Below, piece by piece: positions 26,583 to 35,821 of a stretch of DNA of 57,759 bases; within the stretch, counting starts at the first letter, position 1; each line of letters starts with the position of its first letter. The stretch is from assembly GCA_945865645.1 (NCBI GenBank), contig CAMBEI010000011.1:1-57759 (forward strand), written 5' to 3'. Source of the stretch: Chitinophaga pinensis. Lineage in GTDB: Bacteria; Bacteroidota; Bacteroidia; Chitinophagales; Chitinophagaceae. Made by a program: the position numbers and the translations under genes. The notes below the pieces were generated by a model. That model saw only the letters and a list, made by a program, of their open reading frames with translations, made no database searches and was not told the origin of the DNA.

Positions 26583-28469
26583 TTAATTTTTATCCTCTAT
26601 TAAATCCATTTCTACTTTCAAATTTTCAATAATAAAATCCTGTCGATTTGGCGAATTTTTTCCCATATAATATTCAAGCAATTGTTGTATGTGTGTTTCA
26701 GGTAAAAGCATTACCGGCTGAAGTTTCATATCTTCTCCAATAAAACGAGCAAACTCATCAGGGCTTATCTCGCCCAAACCTTTAAATCTTGTGGTTTCTG
26801 GCTTGTTTCCTAATTTATTTGTAGCTTCTTGCTTTTCTTGTTCATTATAACAATAAATAGTTTCCTGCTTATTCCTTACCCTAAATAAAGGAGTTTCCAA
26901 TATATATACATGCCCGTTCTTAACAAGGTCTGGAAAAAATTGCAGAAAGAAAGTCATAAGTAATAAGCGAATATGCAAACCATCCACATCAGCATCAGTT
27001 GCAAATACAATGTTATTATAACGAAGCCCTTCGTAACCTTCTTCAATATTTAATGCATGTTGAAGTAGATTAAACTCTTCATTTTCGTAAACTACTTTTT
27101 TTGTTAATCCATAACAATTTAAAGGTTTGCCTCGTAAGCTAAATACAGCCTGAGTTTCTACACTTCTTGCTTTGGTAATACTACCGCTAGCACTATCGCC
27201 TTCAGTTATAAAAATGGTACTCTCTTTTTGTTTTTCGGCTATTTTATCCTTGTCTTTACCCTGCGCTTCATCATTGTAATGAAATTTACAGTCTCTTAAT
27301 TTTTTATTATGTAGATTAGCTTTTTTTGCTCTTTCATTGGCTAATTTTTTAATCCCCGCTATGTCTTTTCTTTCCCTTTCATTTTGTTCAATACGTTTTT
27401 TAAGTGCATCAGCTGTTTCTGGATTTTTATGCAAAAAATTATTAAGTTCCTTCCCTAAAAAATCGCCAATAAAATTACGCATAGAGGGACCAGTTTCATA
27501 AACCGATTGCGAGCCCAACTTTGTTTTGGTCTGACTTTCAAATATAGGTTCTTGTACCCGTATGCTTAAAGCGGCGCAAATACTTCCTCTAATATCTGAT
27601 GCCTCATAATCTTTTTTATAAAACTCTCTAATTGTTTTAACAAATCCCTCCCTAAATGCGGCTAAATGGGTGCCGCCTTGTGTAGTAAACTGCCCATTTA
27701 CAAAACTATAATATTCTTCGCCATAATCATTTTCATGTGTTAAAGCAATTTCAATATCATCCCCTTTTAAATGAATAATGGGATAACGTATCTCATCTTC
27801 ATTCGTTTTCCGTTGCAATAAATCTAGTAATCCATTCTTACTTACAAATCTTTTATTATTAAGATTCATTACCAACCCTGCATTCAGATAGCAGTAATTC
27901 CAAAATTGATTATCTAAATATTCCTGTACAAAATGAAAATTCTTAAAAATTTTATCATCAGGAATAAAAATTACCAAGGTGCCGTTTTCTTCTGTTGTTT
28001 TTGTTTCTTTGTGCTCAGCGGTTAAAATACCTCTTTCAAATTCCGCAGTTTTTTCTTTCCCCTCTCTAAATGCAGTTACTTTAAAATAATTGCTTAATGC
28101 ATTAACCGCTTTTGTACCTACCCCATTTAATCCAACACTTTTTTGAAATGCCCTACTATCGTACTTTGCACCGGTATTTATTTTGCTCACCACATCTACC
28201 ACTTTTCCTAATGGAATTCCACGTCCGTAATCTCTTATAGTTATTTTTTTATCTTTAATATCTACATCAATATGCTTGCCATATCCCATTGTATGCTCAT
28301 CAATACAATTATCTATAACTTCCTTCATTAAAACATAGATGCCGTCATCAGGGCTGCTTCCATCTCCAAGTTTACCAATATACATACCCGGTCGAAGCCT
28401 TATATGCTCCTTCCAGTCGAGACTGCGGATAGATTCCTCATTATAATCAAACTTTTCGTTTTCTGACAT
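26583..28469 (-). CDS. parE: DNA topoisomerase IV subunit B
   Basis: This is the ATPase subunit of topoisomerase IV. It has 628 residues. The GHKL ATPase region shows [29 protein letters not shown] and [14 protein letters not shown]. The toprim region shows [11 protein letters not shown] and [13 protein letters not shown], which bind the catalytic metal. The usual QLWETTMDP-type ending is replaced by a shorter tail, as in other Bacteroidota ParE. It is the first gene of the parE-DUF1835-parC run. A perfect DnaA-box sequence lies 60 bp upstream. Confidence 0.94.
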   Translation of the reverse strand: MSENEKFDYNEESIRSLDWKEHIRLRPGMYIGKLGDGSSPDDGIYVLMKEVIDNCIDEHTMGYGKHIDVDIKDKKITIRDYGRGIPLGKVVDVVSKINTGAKYDSRAFQKSVGLNGVGTKAVNALSNYFKVTAFREGKEKTAEFERGILTAEHKETKTTEENGTLVIFIPDDKIFKNFHFVQEYLDNQFWNYCYLNAGLVMNLNNKRFVSKNGLLDLLQRKTNEDEIRYPIIHLKGDDIEIALTHENDYGEEYYSFVNGQFTTQGGTHLAAFREGFVKTIREFYKKDYEASDIRGSICAALSIRVQEPIFESQTKTKLGSQSVYETGPSMRNFIGDFLGKELNNFLHKNPETADALKKRIEQNERERKDIAGIKKLANERAKKANLHNKKLRDCKFHYNDEAQGKDKDKIAEKQKESTIFITEGDSASGSITKARSVETQAVFSLRGKPLNCYGLTKKVVYENEEFNLLQHALNIEEGYEGLRYNNIVFATDADVDGLHIRLLLMTFFLQFFPDLVKNGHVYILETPLFRVRNKQETIYCYNEQEKQEATNKLGNKPETTRFKGLGEISPDEFARFIGEDMKLQPVMLLPETHIQQLLEYYMGKNSPNRQDFIIENLKVEMDLIEDKN

Positions 28470-28528
28470 TTTACTTTATTTCAATGCTGCGAATATAACT
28501 GAATGATTGGATTTTTATAGGGTGCGAA

Positions 28529-28537
28529 TTATCCACA
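28529..28537 (+). promoter_or_regulatory. DnaA-box match in parE upstream region
   Basis: TTATCCACA at 28529-28537 is the strong-consensus DnaA box. It is 60 bp upstream of the parE ATG in the divergent parE/SDR intergenic region. It is a single site, so regulation is more plausible than an origin; that is inference. Confidence 0.35.
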
Positions 28538-28750
28538 ATTACGTAAATAATGTGAGCAAAAAATACAAAATCATTTAATTTTTCAATTCATAATCAAAAT
28601 TTGCCCCAGCATAATAATTACAGAACCATTTGTAAATTAATATTTAAATTACCCTAATAAATAATAACTAGATTATCATTATTTAAAATATAAAGGTAAA
28701 ACTAAGACTAAGGAAATAAATTTTATAGTAGCTTTATATAAATTATTTAT

Positions 28751-29536
28751 ATGAACCTTAATCTTAATAATAAAACGGCTGTGGTTTGTGGGAGTACACA
28801 GGGCCTTGGATATGCAAGTGCTGTTGAACTTGCATTGTTGGGCTGCCATGTTATTTTAATGGCCCGAAATGAAGAAAAATTAAAGGAATCACTACAAAAG
28901 CTTGATAACTCAAAAGGCCAGCAGCACGGCTACTTGGTTGCTGATTTTGCTGATACCAAAGCAGTTAAATATACTATTGAAAATTTTTGCAAAAACAACC
29001 CCGTACACATTTTAATTAATAATACAGGAGGCCCCCCCAGTGGTAAGGCTTTATCTGCTAGTGCCGAAGATTTTTTAATAGCTTTTAATACCCATCTTAT
29101 TAATAATCATCATCTTACCCAAGCTGTTGTGCAAAGTATGAAAGAGGCGGGCTTTGGAAGAATTGTAAATATTATTTCTACTTCGGTAAAAAATCCCATA
29201 GTTGGCTTAGGTGTTAGCAATACCATTAGAGCTGCAGTGGCCAACTGGGCAAAAACACTGGCTACAGAACTAGGTCCATTTGGCATAACTGTTAACAATG
29301 TATTACCAGGCTTTACAAAAACTACTAGAGCTGATTACATTATTGCATCAAATGCAAAAGCAGCCCTTATTACTCAAGAAGATATTTTGAATCAGTTGGT
29401 AGCAGAAATACCGGTGGGTAGGATAGGTAAGCCAGAAGAACTAGGCGCAGCAGTGGCATTTTTATGCTCCCCTGCTGCTGCTTATATAAACGGTATTAAT
29501 TTACCTGTGGATGGAGGCAGACTTGGATGTTTATAA
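28751..29536 (+). CDS. SDR family protein with atypical active site
   Basis: This 261-residue protein has the SDR fold. The cofactor motif is VCGSTQGLGYASA (classical TGxxxGxG with the Thr-Gly changed to Cys-Gly), and NNTGGPPSGKAL replaces the usual NNAG region. The catalytic Ser is present in IISTSV, but the YxxxK motif reads SNTIR, so both Tyr and Lys are lost. This corresponds to the beta-ketoacyl-ACP-reductase-like subgroup that lacks a perfect tetrad. Catalytic activity is uncertain. It is divergent from parE and stands alone. Confidence 0.85.
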   Translation: MNLNLNNKTAVVCGSTQGLGYASAVELALLGCHVILMARNEEKLKESLQKLDNSKGQQHGYLVADFADTKAVKYTIENFCKNNPVHILINNTGGPPSGKALSASAEDFLIAFNTHLINNHHLTQAVVQSMKEAGFGRIVNIISTSVKNPIVGLGVSNTIRAAVANWAKTLATELGPFGITVNNVLPGFTKTTRADYIIASNAKAALITQEDILNQLVAEIPVGRIGKPEELGAAVAFLCSPAAAYINGINLPVDGGRLGCL

Positions 29537-29646
29537 TTCGATAAAAATAAGAACCAACCATATACTGATAATAAAAAATGTGCATACCTCCGTTACAGTA
29601 AAATGTTTAAATAATAATTAAAAGAATATTTGCACAAATAAAAAAT

Positions 29647-30348
29647 ATGAAACCTTTAAAAACTATATTAATAACCTGTTTTTTTTCTGCAATACTTATA
29701 TCTTGTTCTGCTCAAACAAAAACTAGTTTAAGTGCTGATGAATTTGAAAAAGAAATAACAACTAAAGAAAATATTCAAATTCTAGACGTAAGAACTCCAA
29801 CCGAATTTTTTTCTGGGCATATTAAAAATGCTTTACAAGCTGACTGGAATGACAAGGTAGAATTTGAACGCCGTTTAGCTTTTGTTGATAAAATTAAACC
29901 CGTTTATGTGTATTGTCTTGCCGGTGGAAGAAGTAAAGCTGCAGTAGATAAATTGCGTAATATGGGCTACAATAACGTGTACGAACTTGAAGGTGGCACC
30001 AACGCATGGCTGGCAGCTAATAAACCTTTAGAAGGTAATAGCAACGTAAAACAAATCGCAATAGAAGAACTAAATATAGCAATCAATGCGTCTAAAATTG
30101 TATTGCTCGATTTTGGTGCCAGTTGGTGCCCTCCCTGTAGACAAATGGAACCTATTTTAAATAATTTAACAACAAATAATGCAGGAAAATTTACTTTATT
30201 AAAAGTAGATGGAGGCAGAGACCAGAATATATTAAAGCAATATAAAGTTACAGCACTGCCCGTTTTTATAATATATAAAGATGGTAAAGAAGTTTGGCGA
30301 AAAGATGGTGTGGCTAGCGAGAAAGAACTTGCTGATCAAATTAATTAA
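29647..30348 (+). CDS. Rhodanese-thioredoxin fusion lipoprotein
   Basis: This 233-residue protein joins two sulfur-handling domains in the cell envelope. The signal ends in the lipobox LISC (Cys20). A rhodanese domain covers about 27-130 with active-site Cys90 in YCLAGGRS. A thioredoxin domain covers about 135-233 with WCPPC (Cys161 and Cys164) and the cis-Pro in TALPVF. A periplasmic disulfide or persulfide reductase role is plausible. The electron donor is not encoded nearby. TATTTGC about 20 bp before the ATG is a poor match to a -7 element. Confidence 0.9.
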   Translation: MKPLKTILITCFFSAILISCSAQTKTSLSADEFEKEITTKENIQILDVRTPTEFFSGHIKNALQADWNDKVEFERRLAFVDKIKPVYVYCLAGGRSKAAVDKLRNMGYNNVYELEGGTNAWLAANKPLEGNSNVKQIAIEELNIAINASKIVLLDFGASWCPPCRQMEPILNNLTTNNAGKFTLLKVDGGRDQNILKQYKVTALPVFIIYKDGKEVWRKDGVASEKELADQIN

Positions 30349-30385
30349 TAGCAACCTATTCTCAACATTATACCCGTTTACTTAT

Positions 30386-32563
30386 TTAATTCATTTTTAT
30401 TTTAAACTCTTTTGGTGGCTCTTCACCTAGTAAATATTTTACAAAATAATCCCAACGCTTTCGCATCATATAATAATTATCGACACCATAACCATGCCGC
30501 GCATTAGGAAAAATAAGTAAGTCGAAATCTTTATTAGCTTTTATTAATGCATCTACAACCAAGTAACTATTGTAAGGTGGCACATTATCGTCAAGCGCTC
30601 CATGGGCAATCATTAATTTACCTTTTAGGTTTTTAGCAAAATTTTGATTGGCCTGATCTTCATAATTATTTTTTCCACTTGCATCTTTTACTAACAGGCC
30701 AATGTAACGTTCTCCCCAGTCGTCTTCATAATTACGATTATCGTGATTTCCCGATTCAGAGATACCTACTTTATAAAATTCGGGGTAGCGAAACATAGCA
30801 GCAGCCGTAGCATAGCCTCCTCCAGAGTGTCCCCAAACACCTACTTTATCTAAATCCATGTAAGGTCGCGTGTAAGCCAATTGTTTTAAACCAGCAATCT
30901 GGTCTTCCAGTGTATTATCAGCCATATTACCGTAACAAATATCATGAAAAGATTTAGAACGATCGGGGTTGCAAGTGCCATCAATAATAACAATAATAAA
31001 ACCAAGTTCGGCCAAGGCCTGATGATCGCTGCGAGCCGATGAAAATGAACGACTACCTACGCCCCCACCCTGCGGACCAGGATATATATAATTTATTACT
31101 GGATATTTTTTTGTTTTATCTAAATTATTTGGACTAAACATTAAACCATACAAATCCCATTTTCCATCTCGCGATTTTACCTTAATGGGTTCGGGTGCCC
31201 GCCAACCTGTAGCTGTAAGTTTGCTAATATCTGCCCTTTCCAATGTGGCAATTAATTTTCCAGCTATATCTCTTAAAACAGCAGTTGGTTCAACATCTGG
31301 CTTTGAATAATTATCAGTAAAATATTTCCCGTCGGGAGATAAAGCAATTACATGATTGCCATCTTCTGGCGTAAGAAGTTGTAACTTTTTTCCATCAAAT
31401 CCAATGCGATAAAAATGACTAAAATAAGGATCACGTCCTTTTTCTCGGCCATTGGCTTCAAAAAATAAAACTCGATTCTTTTCATCTATCTTTAATAAAC
31501 GAGTTACTACAAAATCGCCTTGGGTAATCTGACTTTTTAGTTGCCCAGTTTTTGAATTGTAAAGATAAAGATGGCCCCAATTGTCACGTTCGCTATACCA
31601 AATAATTTCATCAGTAGCAGCAAGATAATGCCAGTTTACACTACCCTGACCACTTTCGTATTGAGTAGCAACTTTTTCTTCAAAAACTTCTTTTACTTCA
31701 CCTGTAGCGGCATCGGCTAGGCGCATTTTTGCCACTTTATGATCTCTACTGGTAGAAACAAAAGCTAGCTTGCTTGCATCCGAATTCCACTCATTATCGT
31801 CAAAAGAACCTGAACAAGAAATATCGTCACATAGTGTGCCTCTTCTAGCATCTGCAGGTATATTTAATCGTATAATTTTAGCATTTTCCAAATTTATAAC
31901 TACACGTTCTATTTGAATAATTTCTTTGTCAACAGGCAAAGGATATTTCCATGCTTCCAATTTTGGTGCGCCCACATTTGTACTCACTAAATACATGTCA
32001 CTGACGTTGCGCTGATCCTGTTTAAAAGTGGCAATTTTTTTTGAATCTGGAGACCATAATAAAATCGCACGATCACTATGTTTCCACCCTGCATTATCTG
32101 TGGCGTATCCATAATCCTTTATTCCGTCATTTGTTAATTGCATTTCTTTTTTGCTTGCCAAATCTCTTACCCATAAATTCCAATCTTTAATAAAAGCAAC
32201 CTTTTGTCCATCTGGAGATATTACATCATTTGAAAAACTTCTGCGCCCAACCCCAGCAGCTGCAATATTATTTTCCGTATCGGATAATATTGATTTTTTA
32301 TCTGCACCTGTTTTACGACTCCCATCGGATGGGTTTATTAAAACATATTCTTTCCCGCCATCCACATTTACAGCATACCAAAATTTTCCATCGGGCAACC
32401 AGGTAACATTTACATTATTTCGGTAAATGAGCTTGTTGGTATTGGCTCCTAAAAATTTAGTGGCTTGGTCGTAGTTTGAACTGGTTAATGCTTTTGTATC
32501 CGATTGGGCATTTACACTAACACTTACTATAATAATCGCAAAGAAAAGAAAAATTTTTTTCAT
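30386..32563 (-). CDS. S9 family peptidase (dipeptidyl peptidase IV-like)
   Basis: This is a secreted prolyl-oligopeptidase-family serine peptidase that removes dipeptides from peptide N-termini. It has 725 residues with a signal peptide (MKKIFLFFAI...NAQ). An eight-bladed propeller (DPPIV_N) occupies about 60-430, with the family sequence LLWSPDSKKIATFKQDQR and the double-Glu-type region replaced here by NLENAKI. The hydrolase domain has Ser580 in GHSGGG, Asp658 in HGALDDNVP and His690 in NARHGY. All catalytic residues are present. It is convergent with the rhodanese-thioredoxin gene. Confidence 0.92.
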   Translation of the reverse strand: MKKIFLFFAIIIVSVSVNAQSDTKALTSSNYDQATKFLGANTNKLIYRNNVNVTWLPDGKFWYAVNVDGGKEYVLINPSDGSRKTGADKKSILSDTENNIAAAGVGRRSFSNDVISPDGQKVAFIKDWNLWVRDLASKKEMQLTNDGIKDYGYATDNAGWKHSDRAILLWSPDSKKIATFKQDQRNVSDMYLVSTNVGAPKLEAWKYPLPVDKEIIQIERVVINLENAKIIRLNIPADARRGTLCDDISCSGSFDDNEWNSDASKLAFVSTSRDHKVAKMRLADAATGEVKEVFEEKVATQYESGQGSVNWHYLAATDEIIWYSERDNWGHLYLYNSKTGQLKSQITQGDFVVTRLLKIDEKNRVLFFEANGREKGRDPYFSHFYRIGFDGKKLQLLTPEDGNHVIALSPDGKYFTDNYSKPDVEPTAVLRDIAGKLIATLERADISKLTATGWRAPEPIKVKSRDGKWDLYGLMFSPNNLDKTKKYPVINYIYPGPQGGGVGSRSFSSARSDHQALAELGFIIVIIDGTCNPDRSKSFHDICYGNMADNTLEDQIAGLKQLAYTRPYMDLDKVGVWGHSGGGYATAAAMFRYPEFYKVGISESGNHDNRNYEDDWGERYIGLLVKDASGKNNYEDQANQNFAKNLKGKLMIAHGALDDNVPPYNSYLVVDALIKANKDFDLLIFPNARHGYGVDNYYMMRKRWDYFVKYLLGEEPPKEFKIKMN

Positions 32564-33187
32564 AATAAAGCTTTAATTAAAAAACGAGTTTTATTAAACT
32601 ATTTAAGATAAATAAATTTAGGGAAAATATTTTAAATTTTCTTAAAAAAATTATAGAAAGTAGTTTTACTTAAGTAATTGTTATTTGCTCATCTAGTTTT
32701 TGTAATTTTAATACATGAATAATTCACCTATTAAACATATCGGCTTATTTAAAGTAATTGGCAATAATATATCTGAATCCATAGGTAATGTCGCAATAAT
32801 ATATCTATATGAAGAATTAAAAATGTTTTCATCTAATTAAAGAGATAAATATTCTAACTTATCAGGACTATTTTTTGTTTATAGCGGATAAATTGTCGAT
32901 ATTTTGCACACATAAAAAACCAAAAATAATCAATTGAAGAAACACTAATACTCTTTTTTAATTGCCTATTTTTTTAACCTTTTAACAACCGAATTTTTAA
33001 ACGACCCTATTTTTATCGTCAATACAAGTTATGAGAATGGACAGATAGGTTTAAACTTCACCTCTAATTTACCCATAAATTGATAAAAATATTTTAAACG
33101 TATATTTTATTCTGTTGTAATAAAAAGGATAGGTAAATAAATAGTATATATTCGTATTACCAATTGTGATTTTTTTAAACCAACACG
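32564..33187 (+). other. AT-rich intergenic region with one short ORF
   Basis: This 624-bp gap between the divergent S9 peptidase and dCMP deaminase genes is very AT-rich. The only coding candidate is an ATG ORF at 32715-32840 (41 codons, beginning MNNSPIKHIGLFKVIGNN), which I do not recognise. No tRNA, clear terminator or repeat was seen. Confidence 0.3.
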
Positions 33188-33694
33188 ATGCCCACATTAA
33201 AAAAGAAACAAGACTATATTTCCTGGGATGAGTATTTTATTGGGGTGGCTTTACTAAGCGCACGCAGAAGCAAGGATCCGAGCACCCAAGTAGGTGCATG
33301 CATTGTAAATGAAAAGAATAAAATTGTAGGGGCAGGTTACAACGGACTTCCCATAGGATGCGATGACAATGAATTTCCCTGGGAAAAGAAAGGAGATTTT
33401 TTACAGACAAAATATCCCTTTATTTGTCATGCCGAACTAAATGCTATTTTAAATAATATTGGGATGGACCTGAGGGGTTGCAAAATTTATACTGCCCTTT
33501 TTCCTTGTAATGAATGTGCCAAAGCCATTATTCAATCCGGCATTTCAGAAGTAATTTACCTATCGGATAAATATGCAGGAAGCGACACGGCTAAAGCCTC
33601 CAGACTAATGCTTGACAAAGCCGGTATCAATTGCCGCATAGTACAAACATCTATTAACAGCATAACCTTATCATTTAATGCCGCGGATGTATAA
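33188..33694 (+). CDS. dCMP deaminase (deoxycytidylate deaminase)
   Basis: This enzyme deaminates dCMP to dUMP to feed dTMP synthesis. It has 168 residues. The zinc site is CHAEL (His81 ligand, Glu83 acid/base) with PCNEC (Cys107 and Cys110). The N-terminal motif RSKDPSTQVGACIV and GYNGLPIGC are characteristic of the dCMP deaminase/ComEB group and separate it from cytidine deaminase. It stands alone. Confidence 0.93.
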   Translation: MPTLKKKQDYISWDEYFIGVALLSARRSKDPSTQVGACIVNEKNKIVGAGYNGLPIGCDDNEFPWEKKGDFLQTKYPFICHAELNAILNNIGMDLRGCKIYTALFPCNECAKAIIQSGISEVIYLSDKYAGSDTAKASRLMLDKAGINCRIVQTSINSITLSFNAADV

Positions 33695-33760
33695 TTTCGA
33701 AAAAAATACAAAAGCAAAAATTATTTAAACCAATTTGAGTTGCCTAGCAAATTGAAGTGC

Positions 33761-35416
33761 TCAAAAATATACCTCAATCTTCTGATTAACATAACTAAGT
33801 ATTTCTTTTTCTAAAGCAATAGCTTTATTTTCTATGTCTGCACCACGGGTAATAATATCGGCTGTAAATATTTTATCGTTGTAACCGCGGGCATTAATAC
33901 GCACATTCATAAATGCACCTATTACCGCACTTCGAGCACACAATGCACCAACGCCTGCATCGGTAACTGAATTAGGGTTACCATCTAGAGCCATTGCTTT
34001 AATAATTTCCATACTAGCATATACTGTTTCCATTACTTTAAATGGAATCTCTATTGCGTACTTTGTTGCCTCCTGTATCGCTTTATTGCGAATATTTTTT
34101 TCTTCAGGTACATCTTTTGGTAAAGCAAAGGCCAGCATAATTTGATTAAAAGCTGAGGTATCGGCATCTACCAGTTTTAATAATTCACTTTTATACTGTT
34201 CGCCTTTTTCAGCCCAGTCGCTAAATTCCTTCCAACGATCATCCCAGCTCTTTTTATGACTACTTAAATTAGCTACCATAGTGCCCAAGCTAATGCCCAA
34301 CACGCCAACATAAGCCGCAATAGAGCCTCCGCCAGGCGCAGGACTTTCGCTCGCTGTTTCGTCGGCAAAGGCAGTGAGCGACATACTCACCAGTCTATTA
34401 TTTATTTTTTCATTTAGCATATATTCAATTATTCGTTCTTTAGGTTTAAATGGTCCAATCTCATCAAGTCCCATAGATTTGATGGCAATCTTTATCAATT
34501 CATTTTCACTAACACCGGTGCTGCGTTGCTGTTTTTGTAAAAAATATTTGCCTGCATCGGTCATGGCTTTTAATGGAATTAAACCTACTAACTCGCTACC
34601 GGTTACCCGTATACCTCTTGTAGCTGCTTTATTACACACTTCATCAAAAGCCATATGTACTGAACAAATGTTGATATTGGTAAGGTTCATAGATATCTGT
34701 GCTACACCATATTCTTCAATATACCAGCCAATTGCTTTTACACTTTTTAATGTGCCAGGTTGATTTATTTTTTTACCCTCCACTTCTAAATTCCTCCCAG
34801 CTTCGCGTACATCAAAAGCAATAGCATTGGCACGGCGTGTAGATGTGGTGTTTAGATTGATATTATAGGCAACAAGAAAATCTCTGGCGCCAATAACAGT
34901 ACCTCCGCGTTTTACATCAAATTCGGCAGGCCCAAAATCGGGTTTCCACTGAGGCTCTTTTATTTTTTTAAAGAAGCCCTCGTATTCGCCAGCACGTATC
35001 ACCGATAAATTATTTCTTGTTGTATCAGTTTGCGCAGCTTCATATAAATAAACTGGGATGCTTAATTCTTCTCCTACCCTTTTTGCTAATTGCTGAGCAT
35101 ATGCAGCAGTCTCTAACATGCTTATGTTTGCAATGGGTATCAGCGGGCAAACATCTGTGGCTCCCATACGGGGATGCTCACCTTTGTGTTTACTCATGTC
35201 AATTAATTCACCAGCTTTTTTTATGGCATTAAATGCAGCTTCTATTACTTTAGCAGGGGCTCCTACCATCGTTACTACAGTTCTATTTGTCGCTTTTCCC
35301 GGATCTACATTAAGAAGACGTATCCCTTCTACCTTTTCAATCTCATCAGTTATTTGTTTGATGATGTTTAAATCATTCCCCTCACTAAAATTAGGAACAC
35401 ATTCAATTAATTGCAT
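33761..35416 (-). CDS. ftcD: Glutamate formimidoyltransferase / formimidoyl-THF cyclodeaminase
   Basis: This bifunctional enzyme ends histidine breakdown: it moves the formimino group of formiminoglutamate to tetrahydrofolate and then releases ammonia. It has 551 residues, the fused form. Residues 1-330 are the transferase (LIECVPNFSEGND start, KHKGEHPRMGATDVCPL and GLIPLKAM). Residues about 345-551 are the helical cyclodeaminase (FADETASESPAPGGGSIAAY and LCARSAVIGA). hutI lies upstream in the same direction, separated by about 400 bp with a gene relic. Confidence 0.96.
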   Translation of the reverse strand: MQLIECVPNFSEGNDLNIIKQITDEIEKVEGIRLLNVDPGKATNRTVVTMVGAPAKVIEAAFNAIKKAGELIDMSKHKGEHPRMGATDVCPLIPIANISMLETAAYAQQLAKRVGEELSIPVYLYEAAQTDTTRNNLSVIRAGEYEGFFKKIKEPQWKPDFGPAEFDVKRGGTVIGARDFLVAYNINLNTTSTRRANAIAFDVREAGRNLEVEGKKINQPGTLKSVKAIGWYIEEYGVAQISMNLTNINICSVHMAFDEVCNKAATRGIRVTGSELVGLIPLKAMTDAGKYFLQKQQRSTGVSENELIKIAIKSMGLDEIGPFKPKERIIEYMLNEKINNRLVSMSLTAFADETASESPAPGGGSIAAYVGVLGISLGTMVANLSSHKKSWDDRWKEFSDWAEKGEQYKSELLKLVDADTSAFNQIMLAFALPKDVPEEKNIRNKAIQEATKYAIEIPFKVMETVYASMEIIKAMALDGNPNSVTDAGVGALCARSAVIGAFMNVRINARGYNDKIFTADIITRGADIENKAIALEKEILSYVNQKIEVYF

Positions 35417-35537
35417 ACTCAGTTATTTTAAGCAAAGATGAGAAGTTTAACGCAAAGGAAAAATTTAAAGAACTACTGTTGCGTTAAAACCTTGAATGTA
35501 CCAAATTAACGACTTGTATAATAAATGATTAAACTAA

Positions 35538-35764
35538 ATGATTCATCCTTTCAATGAAGTATCGACAAAAGAAGCTTTGTCTATTATTGAAACGGGAAGT
35601 TGACTTTATTACTATTTTTTAAACGATATCCCTTATTAGTTTAAAAGAAAAATGCTAGAGCTAGACAACAAACTAAATTGATGTTAGATATTGCACGTAC
35701 TGATCATAGATAAATGCTGATAAAATATTGCTTTGAACGATTTAAGGTGTTTATTAAGGATTAA
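35538..35764 (+). pseudogene. Deleted relic resembling acetyl-CoA hydrolase/transferase
   Basis: The gap 35417-35821 has no intact gene. On the plus strand a frame from ATG 35538 reads MIHPFNEVSTKEALSIIETG and stops at 35601, resembling the N-terminal VSxEEAxxxIKSGDRVF of acetyl-CoA hydrolases. From 35654 another frame reads TKLMLDIARTDHR, stop, then MLIKYCFERFKVF, resembling the conserved C-terminal LIxIAHPDHRExLExxAFERF. The two ends of one family in the right order, with almost all the middle missing, suggest an internal deletion. Confidence 0.45.
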
Positions 35765-35821
35765 AAAAACATGGAGAATCCTAAAAGGGCAGTGACGCAA
35801 AAAAAGCCGCTTTGTGTGAAT

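Noticed and set aside
28470..28750. Replication origin, because of the DnaA box
   Set aside because: Only one box is present, with no cluster, no dnaA, dnaN or rpmH nearby and no repeated unwinding element.
29031..29037. C7 tract as a phase-variation site
   Set aside because: It encodes the conserved GGPP motif of this SDR subgroup and is too short to stand out.
32715..32840. A 41-codon ATG ORF in the large gap before the dCMP deaminase gene
   Set aside because: It has no recognised similarity, no promoter or ribosome-binding signal and AT-rich surroundings; kept only as a note under the gap.
35118..35441. A 107-codon plus-strand ORF opposite ftcD
   Set aside because: It is antisense to the conserved N-terminal domain of FtcD and has no protein-like features of its own.
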